Below are positions 53,011 to 62,949 of a DNA stretch of 64,000 bases, piece after piece. The notes beneath the pieces were generated by a model that had not been told where the DNA came from, searched no databases, and was given only the letters and a program-made list of their open reading frames with translations. The DNA comes from Salinispora arenicola. Its GTDB lineage: Bacteria; Actinomycetota; Actinomycetes; Mycobacteriales; Micromonosporaceae. The DNA lies in NCBI RefSeq assembly GCF_006716065.1, contig NZ_VFOL01000001.1, positions 1,798,001 to 1,862,000 on the forward strand, read 5' to 3'. Made by a program: the position numbers and the translations under genes. How positions within the stretch are numbered: position 1 is the stretch's first letter; each line of letters starts with the position of its first letter.

Positions 53011-53769
53011 GTGTTGCTTTGCATCGACATCGGGAACACCAACACTGTGCTGGCGACCTTTGACGGCGACGAGCTGGTGCACTCCTGGCGGATCAAGACC
53101 GACGCACTGTCGACGGCGGACGAGTTGGGGCTGATGTTCCGTGGCCTGCTGGCTGGCGACGCGGTGGAGGTCACCGGGGTCGCTGCCTGCTCGACGGTGC
53201 CCACGGCGCTCCGTTCGGTGCGGACGATGCTGGACCGTTACTACCCCGACCTGCCGCACATGATCGTTGAGCCCGGCGTGCGGACCGGGGTGCAGCTGGC
53301 CATCGACAATCCCAAGGAGGTTGGTGCCGACCGGGTGGTCAACACGCTCGCGACCTACACCCTCTACGGCGGTCCGTCGATCGTCGTCGACTTCGGCACC
53401 ACCACCAACTTCGACGTGATCAGCGGGCGGGGCGAGTTCCTCGGTGGGGCGTTCGCTCCGGGCATCGAGATCTCCTTCGACGCGCTCGCCGCCCGCGCGG
53501 CCCAGCTGCGTAAGGTCGAGGCCACTCGGCCGCGTTCGGTGATCGGCAAGAACACCGTCGAGTGCCTGCAGGCCGGTCTCTATTTCGGCTTCGCCGGCCA
53601 GGTGGACCGGATCGTGGAGCGGATGGTCGAGGAGCTGGGCGACGTCAGGGCCGTGATCGCCACCGGCGGGTTGGCCCCGTTGGTGATCAAGGAGTGTCGG
53701 ACCATAACTCACCACGAGCCAATGATCACTCTGATCGGGCTTCGGATGGTTTACGACCGGAATGTCTGA
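53011..53769 (+). CDS. coaX: Type III pantothenate kinase
   Basis: CoaX phosphorylates pantothenate, the first step from pantothenate to CoA. Its 252 residues start LLCIDIGNTNTVLATFDG (phosphate-binding loop). VDFGTTTNFDVI, EFLGGAFAPGIEIS and the late VIATGGLAPLV are diagnostic. The start at 53011 gives the canonical MLLCIDIGNT N-terminus and fits the TAGGCT box. Together with panC and panD it makes this stretch a CoA-precursor locus. Confidence 0.95.
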   Translation: MLLCIDIGNTNTVLATFDGDELVHSWRIKTDALSTADELGLMFRGLLAGDAVEVTGVAACSTVPTALRSVRTMLDRYYPDLPHMIVEPGVRTGVQLAIDNPKEVGADRVVNTLATYTLYGGPSIVVDFGTTTNFDVISGRGEFLGGAFAPGIEISFDALAARAAQLRKVEATRPRSVIGKNTVECLQAGLYFGFAGQVDRIVERMVEELGDVRAVIATGGLAPLVIKECRTITHHEPMITLIGLRMVYDRNV

Positions 53770-53879
53770 CCAGGTCGGTGCGCGGTATGGTCGCCGGCCC
53801 GGCCGACCGGTGCGGCCCGCGAGTACCGGGCTCGGCATCGGTCGCGGTGCCGAAGGGCCGGGTGCGGGTGGGCTCGGTC

Positions 53880-53960
53880 ATGGCGGCGGGCTATCCGATG
53901 TCCCTCGCCCGAGCCCTTGAGTACGCTCGGGGGCTGACCCCACCCGAATTCTCCGCCTGA
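53880..53960 (+). CDS. 26-residue ORF between coaX and lysS
   Basis: A short frame encodes [20 protein letters not shown] followed by PPEFSA and a stop 2 bp before the lysS ATG. It is clearly richer in ordinary residues than the Arg/Gly/Pro-rich upstream codons of the same frame (open from ATG 53787). I recall that M. tuberculosis annotates a very short protein (Rv3599c) at this exact place; that comparison needs checking. If real, it is probably translationally coupled to lysS. Confidence 0.4.
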   Translation: MAAGYPMSLARALEYARGLTPPEFSA

Positions 53961-53962
53961 GG

Positions 53963-55480
53963 ATGCACGCCGTGACCGAGCAGAACGCCGTACCAGTCGA
54001 CCCCGCTGATGACCTTCCGGAGCAGATGAAGGTCCGCCGGGAGAAGCGGGACCGGATGCTCGCCGAGGGGGTCGAGCCGTATCCGCTCGGCTACCCGCGG
54101 ACCAGCACGTTGGCTGAGATCCGGCAGGGGTACGCCGACCTGCCCACCGACACGGCCACCGGCGACCGCGTGTCGGTCACCGGTCGGGTGATCTTCATCC
54201 GGAACACGGGCAAGCTCTGCTTCGCCACGCTGCGGGACGGCGACGGGACCGAGTTACAGGCGATGCTCTCCCTGGACCGGGTCGGCGCACAGCGGCTCGA
54301 GGACTGGAAGCGGCTGGTGGACCTCGGCGACCTCGTCGGGGTGACCGGTGAGGTGATCACCAGCCGACGCGGAGAGTTGTCGGTGCTGGCGGAGGAGTGG
54401 GCCGTCACCGCGAAGGCCCTTCGCCCGCTGCCGGTGGCGCACAAGCCGCTCAGTGAGGAGGCCCGGGTCCGGCAGCGCTACGTCGACCTCATCGTGCGCC
54501 CACAGGCCCGCCAAATGGTGCGTACCCGGGCGACGGCGGTCCGCAGCCTGCGGGAATCGCTGCACGAGCGGGGTTTCCTCGAGGTGGAGACCCCGATGCT
54601 CCAGCTGCTGCACGGCGGCGCCACCGCCCGTCCATTCGTAACCCACAGCAATGCGCTCAGCAGCGATCTGTATCTGCGAATCGCTCCAGAGCTATTTCTC
54701 AAGCGCGCGCTCGTTGGTGGCATCGATCACATCTTCGAGATCAACCGTAACTTCCGCAATGAGGGTGTCGACTCGTCGCACTCACCGGAGTTCGCGATGC
54801 TCGAGGCGTACCAGGCGTACGGCGACTACGACACGATCGGTGAGTTGACCCGTCATCTCGTCCAACAGGCGGCGCTCGCGGTCGGCGGTTCGACCGTGGT
54901 GACACACGCGGACGGTCGTGAGTTCGACCTCGGCGGCGAGTGGGGTTCGGTGACGTTGTTCGGCGCCCTTTCCGAGGCACTCGGAGAGGAGACCACGGTG
55001 CGCACGGAGCGGAGTCGCCTGGTCGAGTACGCCGACAAGGTGGGCTTGGCGGTCGACCCGAAGTGGGGTCCGGGCAAGCTGGCCGAGGAACTGTTCGAGG
55101 AGTTGGTCGTCCCGGGCCTCCTGGCGCCTACCTTCGTCCGGGACTACCCCGAGGAGACCAGCCCACTGGTTCGGGCGCACCGTGCCGAGCCGGGTCTGAC
55201 CGAAAAGTGGGATCTTTACGTGCTCGGCTTCGAACTGGGCACGGGCTACTCCGAGTTGGTGGATCCGGTGATCCAGCGTGAGCGTCTGGTTGCTCAGGCG
55301 CAGCTTGCGGCGCGGGGCAACGACGAGGCGATGCGGCTCGACGAGGACTTTCTCCGCGCGATGGAGTACGGAATGCCACCGTCTGGTGGCATGGGAATGG
55401 GAATCGACCGGCTCCTGATGGCGCTGACCGGCCTGGGAATTCGGGAAACCATCCTCTTCCCGCTGGTTCGACCTGAGTGA
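53963..55480 (+). CDS. lysS: Lysyl-tRNA synthetase, class II
   Basis: This enzyme charges tRNA-Lys. Of its 505 residues, an N-terminal OB-fold anticodon domain contains [20 protein letters not shown]. The class II core has motif 2 [20 protein letters not shown] and motif 3 [15 protein letters not shown]. The start is ATG 53963; a GTG three codons later is possible. It follows coaX in the conserved order and precedes lsr2. Confidence 0.96.
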   Translation: MHAVTEQNAVPVDPADDLPEQMKVRREKRDRMLAEGVEPYPLGYPRTSTLAEIRQGYADLPTDTATGDRVSVTGRVIFIRNTGKLCFATLRDGDGTELQAMLSLDRVGAQRLEDWKRLVDLGDLVGVTGEVITSRRGELSVLAEEWAVTAKALRPLPVAHKPLSEEARVRQRYVDLIVRPQARQMVRTRATAVRSLRESLHERGFLEVETPMLQLLHGGATARPFVTHSNALSSDLYLRIAPELFLKRALVGGIDHIFEINRNFRNEGVDSSHSPEFAMLEAYQAYGDYDTIGELTRHLVQQAALAVGGSTVVTHADGREFDLGGEWGSVTLFGALSEALGEETTVRTERSRLVEYADKVGLAVDPKWGPGKLAEELFEELVVPGLLAPTFVRDYPEETSPLVRAHRAEPGLTEKWDLYVLGFELGTGYSELVDPVIQRERLVAQAQLAARGNDEAMRLDEDFLRAMEYGMPPSGGMGMGIDRLLMALTGLGIRETILFPLVRPE

Positions 55481-55513
55481 CCGGCCGGTCTCCCGACTCG
55501 TTACCGGATCCTA

Positions 55514-55544
55514 TTGACGGGCGGAGCGTCGTCCGGGTTATTGT
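55514..55544 (+). promoter_or_regulatory. lsr2 promoter TTGACG-N19-TATTGT
   Basis: TTGACG (55514-55519) and TATTGT (55539-55544) are 19 bp apart, a near-consensus housekeeping promoter. Transcription would start near 55551, giving a leader of about 47 nt with AAGGA placed 9-10 nt before GTG 55598. Confidence 0.6.
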
Positions 55545-55597
55545 GCTCCTGCGGGAATCGCAGGACCGTTGCACCCTGCTGGAAAGGAATGTGGGAC

Positions 55598-55948
55598 GTG
55601 GCCAAGCAGATCATTCATAAGCTGGTCGATGACCTGGACGGCGGGGACGCTGACGAGACCGTCAAGTTCGCCCTCGATGGCGTTCAGTACGAGATCGACC
55701 TGTCGAGCGTCAACGCCGAGAAATTGCGGGAGGTATTCGCTGCCTACGTCACCCACGGCACGAAGGTAGGCCGGGGCGGCGTGGTGGTGGGCGGCCGGGC
55801 TGCCCGGGGCCGGGGCGGCGCCACCGCCGATCGTGAGCAGAACAAGGCGATCCGGGCATGGGCCAAGAAGGCCGGCAAGGAGATTTCCGACCGGGGGCGC
55901 ATCCCGCAGGAGATCGTTGACGAGTACCACTCTCGCGCCGGCCACTGA
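55598..55948 (+). CDS. lsr2: Lsr2 nucleoid-associated protein
   Basis: Lsr2 is the actinobacterial H-NS analogue that binds AT-rich DNA and silences foreign genes. The 116-residue protein has the N-terminal oligomerisation domain (VKFALDGVQYEIDLSSVNAE), a Gly/Arg-rich linker and the C-terminal DNA-binding domain. The AT-hook-like RGR lies in SDRGRIPQEIVDEYH, with IRAWAKKAGKEI before it. GTG 55598 has the right spacing to GGAAAGGA; ATG 55589 abuts that box and is less likely. Confidence 0.96.
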   Translation: MAKQIIHKLVDDLDGGDADETVKFALDGVQYEIDLSSVNAEKLREVFAAYVTHGTKVGRGGVVVGGRAARGRGGATADREQNKAIRAWAKKAGKEISDRGRIPQEIVDEYHSRAGH

Positions 55949-55957
55949 CCGCCGCGC

Positions 55958-55999
55958 GGCAACGCCGATCCGGGGCACTCGCTCCGGGTCGGCGTTGCC
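55958..55999 (+). terminator. lsr2 terminator hairpin
   Basis: GGCAACGCCGATCCGG (55958-55973) pairs with CCGGGTCGGCGTTGCC (55984-55999) over 16 positions with a single G-T type mismatch and a 10-nt loop. It starts 10 nt after the lsr2 stop. There is only a weak T-rich trail (GTGTCTT). Confidence 0.7.
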
Positions 56000-56460
56000 G
56001 TGTCTTCGCGGCCGGATGACCAGTCGGATGGCCGACTCGGCTGGATGGTTGGCTCGATGCGACGCGGCGTACCGCCACCGGTCGGGAGTAGGCCGCCGGC
56101 GGTCACCCTCCGACGGCGGGAGCCGCCGGGTCTCCGCTGCCGGTGGTGGGCCCTGTTCGCGGTCGTGGACGACCGGGCGGGCCGCGCCCGGCTCGGGCCG
56201 CGCGCTGGGGTCGTCGGGCCGGTCCGGCGGGTGGTCGAATTTCGCTCTGCGCGTAGCAGCGGTGCTACCGGAACACCTGCTGAGCGCGGACGGTTGGGTA
56301 AAACGACGCGTATCCGGCCCCGTGGGGGGAGGCAGGACCCCAGCGGAGTCGGCTCGCGGCGATAGAGTTATAAGGCACGGACGGCCACCCGGACGTCCAC
56401 GCAACGGCCCCGCCACGATCTAGATCATCGAGGCGCACGGTATGTGAGGAGCACGAGGGC
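56000..56460 (+). promoter_or_regulatory. Long clpC upstream region
   Basis: These 461 bp between the lsr2 terminator and clpC contain no credible gene. They hold a GGAAC-N18-GTT motif (56270-56295) and, nearer the gene, TAGAGT/TATAAG hexamers around 56363-56375 that may form a housekeeping -10. The clpC ribosome-binding site lies in GTGAGGAGCACGAGGGC just before the ATG. Confidence 0.4.
56270..56295 (+). promoter_or_regulatory. SigR/SigH-like promoter motif
   Basis: GGAAC (56270-56274), an 18-bp spacer and GTT (56293-56295) match the thiol/heat-stress sigma factor pattern GGAA(T/C)-N18-GTT. clpC belongs to SigR/SigH regulons in Streptomyces and Mycobacterium, so this site is a sensible candidate. 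The leader would be about 160 nt. Confidence 0.4.
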
Positions 56461-58995
<2,535 letters not shown>

Positions 58996-59012
58996 GCCGG
59001 GGTACTGGTTCG

Positions 59013-59061
59013 AAACGGCCGACGCCCCGATGGCGGATTGCCATCGGGGCGTCGCCCGTTT
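59013..59061 (+). terminator. clpC terminator hairpin
   Basis: GACGCCCCGATGGC (59021-59034) and GCCATCGGGGCGTC (59040-59053) form a perfect 14-bp stem with a GGATT loop. It is extended outward by AAACGG/CCGTTT. It starts 18 nt after the clpC stop and ends in TTT. It could also protect the convergent mutY transcript. Confidence 0.85.
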
Positions 59062-59234
59062 CCGTCGGCCTCCACTCCAGGCAGGTCTGGGTCGGTCCGT
59101 CGACCGGGTTGGGCGGTCAGCGCCTGGAGTCTCCTCGACGGCGGTGGGTGACCCGTCGTCCCGGCACGGGAGACGCCGCAGTGGTGTGCGTGCCCAGTCC
59201 TACCCCACGCTCGGGCACCCGGGGTGGCGGCCAG

Positions 59235-60134
59235 TCAGGGAACGAGGATTGGCGGGCCGTCCCCGGCCAGCCGGAAGGACGTCTCGTCGACCTGCTCCAC
59301 GAGGCCATCCTTGACCAGGCCGGTGAGCGCCCGGACGCACTGCACGTTGTCGGTCCACACCTGGTCCAGACGGTGTCTGGACACGGGGGCGGTCGCCTCC
59401 CGGAGGACGCCGAGCAGCAGACCACGGACCTGACGGTCGGTGCCGGCGTACCGCTGAGGCCGTCGGGTGGGGCCGGCCGGCGCCGGCTGCCCGGAGGCCC
59501 GCCAGGCACAGATCGACGTGACCGGGCAACTCCCGCAACGCGGCGACCGAGCTGTGCAGACCACCGCCCCCAGCTCCATGAACGCCGCGCTGGCCAGCGC
59601 AGCGGCGGCCGGTTCAGTCGGGAGTAGCTCCTCGGTGGCGGCAAGATCGGCCGGGCGGGTGGCCGGGCCGGCATCGGGTTCACCCGCGACCGCCCGGCAG
59701 ATCACCCGCCGTACGTTGGTGTCCACGACGGGATGCCGTTGTCCGTACGCGAACGCGGCCACGGCCCGTGCCGTGTACGTACCGACCCCCGGTAGGGCCA
59801 GCAGTTGCTCCAACCGGTCCGGTACCTGCCCACCGTGCCGTTCCACCATCGCCACCGCGCACTCGCGTAACCGGACCGCCCGCCGTGGGTAGCCCAGCCG
59901 CCCCCACATGCGGATCGCCTCCGCCGGTGGCTCCGCCGCCAGGTCAGCCGCCGTCGGCCAGCGGGACAGCCAGGCCGTCCAGGCTGGTATCACCCGTGCG
60001 ACCGGGGTCTGCTGGAGCATCACCTCACTGACGAGGATGGCCCAGGCGCCGACGCCGGGGTGCCGCCACGGCAGATCCCGGGCATGGTGTGTGTACCACC
60101 GGCTGACCAGGGTGGCGAAGGTCGGTTCAGTCAT
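59235..60134 (-). CDS. mutY: A/G-specific adenine glycosylase
   Basis: MutY removes adenine mispaired with 8-oxoguanine. The 299 residues contain catalytic Glu in SEVMLQQTPVARVIPAW, the helix-hairpin-helix LLALPGVGTYTARAVAAFA and VVDTNVRRVI with catalytic Asp. The iron-sulfur ligands are C-x6-C-x2-C-x5-C in CTARSPRCGSCPVTSIC. The Nudix-like C-terminal 8-oxoG-sensing domain of longer MutY proteins is absent. Instead a short winged-helix-like tail follows (QVRGLLLGVLREA, VKDGLVEQVD). The short form is common in actinobacteria. Confidence 0.93.
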   Translation of the reverse strand: MTEPTFATLVSRWYTHHARDLPWRHPGVGAWAILVSEVMLQQTPVARVIPAWTAWLSRWPTAADLAAEPPAEAIRMWGRLGYPRRAVRLRECAVAMVERHGGQVPDRLEQLLALPGVGTYTARAVAAFAYGQRHPVVDTNVRRVICRAVAGEPDAGPATRPADLAATEELLPTEPAAAALASAAFMELGAVVCTARSPRCGSCPVTSICAWRASGQPAPAGPTRRPQRYAGTDRQVRGLLLGVLREATAPVSRHRLDQVWTDNVQCVRALTGLVKDGLVEQVDETSFRLAGDGPPILVP

Positions 60135-60263
60135 CGCCGGTCGATCATGTCATGTCTCCGGCCGCGGGCCACCACGGCCGCCCCGCCGGGTGACCGGTCC
60201 CGTTGAGTGGTCAGGCCGGCAGGTCCTGCGTGGCGGTAGTGGGCGGTCAGGGAGAATCCTGGG

Positions 60264-60776
60264 ATGAGCGAGCTCGCCATCACCGTCATCGGCCGAGACC
60301 GGCCGGGCATCGTAGCCGACGTCGCCGAGGTACTCGCCCGCCTCGGCGCGAACCTCACCGACAGCACCATGACCCGGTTGCGGGGGCATTTCGCGATGAC
60401 CCTGATCTGTGTCGGCCCGGCCGTCGCCGAGGTCGAGGCGGCGCTGGCACCGCTGGCCGCCGACGGTCAGCTACTGGCGACGGTACGCGCGGTGGTGCCG
60501 GACGGAGAGCGGGCGTCGAGCGGTGAGCCGTACGTGCTGGCGGTGCACGGCGCCGACCGGATGGGTATCGTGGCCGCCATGACCCGGGCGCTTGCGGATG
60601 CGGGCGGCAACGTCACGGATCTGAGTACCCGGCTCGCTGGCGCACTCTATGTCGTCGTCGCCGAGGTGGAGCTGCCACCGGGGGTGGCCGAGAAGGTGGC
60701 GGCCCGGTTGTCGTCGACCGCCGCCGAACTCGGTGTGGATGTCACTCTTCGGCCGGCAGACCCGGACGTGCTGTGA
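60264..60776 (+). CDS. Double ACT-domain protein (GcvR-like)
   Basis: This 170-residue protein is made of two ACT domains: LAITVIGRDRPGIVADVAEV at the start, and VLAVHGADRMGIVAAMTRALADAG from about residue 90. Such proteins bind amino acids and relate to GcvR, the glycine-cleavage regulator of enterobacteria. The ligand and partner here are unknown. It is translationally coupled to def by a GTGA overlap. GGGAG lies about 9 nt before the ATG. Confidence 0.88.
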   Translation: MSELAITVIGRDRPGIVADVAEVLARLGANLTDSTMTRLRGHFAMTLICVGPAVAEVEAALAPLAADGQLLATVRAVVPDGERASSGEPYVLAVHGADRMGIVAAMTRALADAGGNVTDLSTRLAGALYVVVAEVELPPGVAEKVAARLSSTAAELGVDVTLRPADPDVL

Positions 60777-61336
60777 ACGGCGAGGAGTACGCCGGCCTCG
60801 GTGACTGGACGCTGGACGTGCTGGGCCCGCCGGGAGAGGTGCGACCAGTGCTGTCCGCGCCGGCCACCGTACTCAGCCGGGCCGGTGGCGACGTGGATCC
60901 GACGGCTGAGGAGACGGTGCGCCTGGCGGCTGATCTGGTTGCCACCATGCGTGTTTCCCCTGGCTGTGTCGGCTTGGCTGCCCCGCAGATCGGGGTTGGT
61001 GCCCGGGTGTTCGCGGTGGACGTGACGGGTCACGCGAAGGCCGCCATCGTGCATGGTGCGTTCGTGCTGTGCAATGCGGTCGTGGTGGCGGCCAGTAGGT
61101 GGAAGGTCGGCCGGGAGGGGTGCATGTCCGTTCCGGACCTGACCGGAGACGTGAAGCGGGCCGGGCAGTTGGTGGTCGAGGGTGAGCTGCCCGCGACGGG
61201 CAAGGCGGTCCGGTTGGTCACCAACGCGTTCGAGGCGCGGGCCCTGCAACATGAGATCGACCACTGTGCGGGTCTCCTTTTCCTGGACCGGGTCGCCGGC
61301 GCCCACGCTGTCTACCAGCGCAAGGTGTATCTCTGA
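60773..61336 (+). CDS. def: Peptide deformylase
   Basis: This metalloenzyme removes the N-formyl group from nascent proteins. All three motifs are present in the 187 residues: GCVGLAAPQIG, EGCMSVP (metal ligand Cys117) and QHEIDHCAG (His160, catalytic Glu161, His164). Met replaces Leu in the second motif, and Cys follows the HEIDH, both mild variations. The GTG start overlaps the ACT gene. This is one of possibly several deformylases in the genome. Confidence 0.94.
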   Translation: MNGEEYAGLGDWTLDVLGPPGEVRPVLSAPATVLSRAGGDVDPTAEETVRLAADLVATMRVSPGCVGLAAPQIGVGARVFAVDVTGHAKAAIVHGAFVLCNAVVVAASRWKVGREGCMSVPDLTGDVKRAGQLVVEGELPATGKAVRLVTNAFEARALQHEIDHCAGLLFLDRVAGAHAVYQRKVYL

Positions 61337-61706
61337 CTGGCCCGACTCGTTCGCGCTGTCTGTGCTTCTGGTCCGCCTGAAGAAGCGTCAACTGGCGATA
61401 CCAGCGCAGTTGTGTCGCGCATGGTGGCTGCAGCACTCGATCCGCGATGCCGTCAACTCCTATAATCGGCAGCTCATGACCGCCATCCAGCCAGTGGAGC
61501 CGCCGTAAAACGGTGGCCAACGTCGACGTGGAGTGACGGCGAGCACGTGTAGGGAGGGTATGGCTATTCGCGGCGCGACAGCGGGTTCCGGTGAAACAAC
61601 CGACCTCGATTGTCATTTCCGGGTGAGAAGGGGAGCGGGTGGTCGAAGTGTTGGTTGACAGGCCACTCAACCCTCCCGTCGTGCGTAGGCAGGGCGGTAG
61701 GTCGCA
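61337..61706 (+). other. 370-bp less GC-rich intergenic region
   Basis: No convincing gene is present. A perfect TATAAT lies at 61461-61466, followed 9 nt later by a 10-codon frame (61476-61508). A 32-codon frame at 61560-61658 starts after AGGGAGGGT. TTGACA occurs at 61655-61660. These may be promoter elements for the downstream membrane protein, but spacing is not canonical. Confidence 0.35.
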
Positions 61707-62949
61707 GTGACTGAGGTTAAAGGGGTCCTGTTTCCGGTTCTCGCAGGACTGTGTTTCGTCGCGTTGATGGTGGAAGCTCGTGCGCGTGTCCGTGCCCGGC
61801 GTGACCCAGCTGTTGTTGCGCTTCGGGTTGCGTTCACGGCCAAGGGCGTGGCCTTTGTGCTCGCGACGCCCGCGGTGGCGGCGGCGGTGGACCGCCACAG
61901 CGGCATTCCTGATCTGGGCGCATTGGTAATACACCTGGCGGGCGGGGTGGTGTTTTCGGCGGCGGTGCTCGGCGCGGTGGCCTTTTGGGCGCATCCCTCT
62001 GCGAAGGCTCGACAGAGGGTGCGCTGGCACGCCGGTATCGCGTTGCTTGTCGGGATATCGATGGTATCTCTCTGGGTGCTTGCGGCGCTGGAATCAGACC
62101 AACGTGCCGACCACTACCTTGTGCAGGGAGCCCATCGTCCAATCGTGGATGTGTACCTGTTACTGTATGTCGGCGGGCTTTTGGTGGCGCTCGCGGAGAT
62201 TGCGCGAATATGTCTACGGTACGCACGGATTGCCGGAGATTCGTGGCTGCGGATCGGCCTGTACTCTACCGCGCTTGGCGCAATGATCTATTCTGTCAAC
62301 TTCATCAACCGCGCGGCCGGAATTATCTTCGTGCGTCTTGGTCTCGACCCCCTCAGGTGGGAGCTGGTGGTTGTTCCGGGCCTCGCGGTCGGCATGCCCC
62401 TGATCATTGGGGGATTGACAGTTCCCGCATGGGGTCCGTACCTGTCGGCAGCCAGGTCCTGGATTCGCGACTGGCGGATCTACCGTAGCCTGTATGCGAT
62501 ATGGTTTGCCGCTTTATCAATTGATCCCCGCAATCGCCCTGCACGCGCCGGGAACCTCCTACGGTGATCTCAACTACCGCCTGTGTAGGCGTACGGTGGA
62601 GATATGGGACGGCATGCTGCTTCTTCGTGCCTACCGTGACAGTCGTGTCGCCGAGTACGCGGCGCGGCAGGCCGCGGCGGCGGGACTGCCGACTGACGAG
62701 CAGCGAGTGATCGTGGAAGCCGCTGGCTTCAAGGCGGCGTTGCACGCCAAACAGCGGGGACGAATGCCGCCTCAAAGCGAGGTGGAACCTGACACATCGC
62801 GCAGAGGAGACGACATCATCAGTGAAGCCCGGTGGCTTGCGCGAGTCGCAAAGGCATATCAGGCGTCGCCTATCGTGGCTGCCGCTGTCGCGTCGGCCGA
62901 CAGCCTCGTTGACGAGACGATCCCTGACAGTCGTACGGGAGCCGGCTGA
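61707..62949 (+). pseudogene. MAB_1171c-type membrane protein, frameshifted
   Basis: The first frame (61707-62567, GTG start) encodes seven helices of a MAB_1171c-like putative transporter. It loses family character after IYRSLYAIW at about 62504 and ends in an unrelated Pro/Arg tail. The next frame (from about 62508, stop 62949) continues with LPLYQLIPAIALHAPG and then the family-like RLCRRTVEIWDGMLLLRAYR cytoplasmic domain. Removing one T from TTT at 62505-62507 would join them as W-LPLY. So this is either a disrupted gene, a programmed shift or a sequence error. The family function is unproven. Confidence 0.65.

Noticed and set aside
59074..59130. Inverted repeat ACTCCAGGC/GCCTGGAGT downstream of clpC
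   Set aside because: The arms are only 9 bp with a 39-nt loop, and a much stronger terminator lies just before it.
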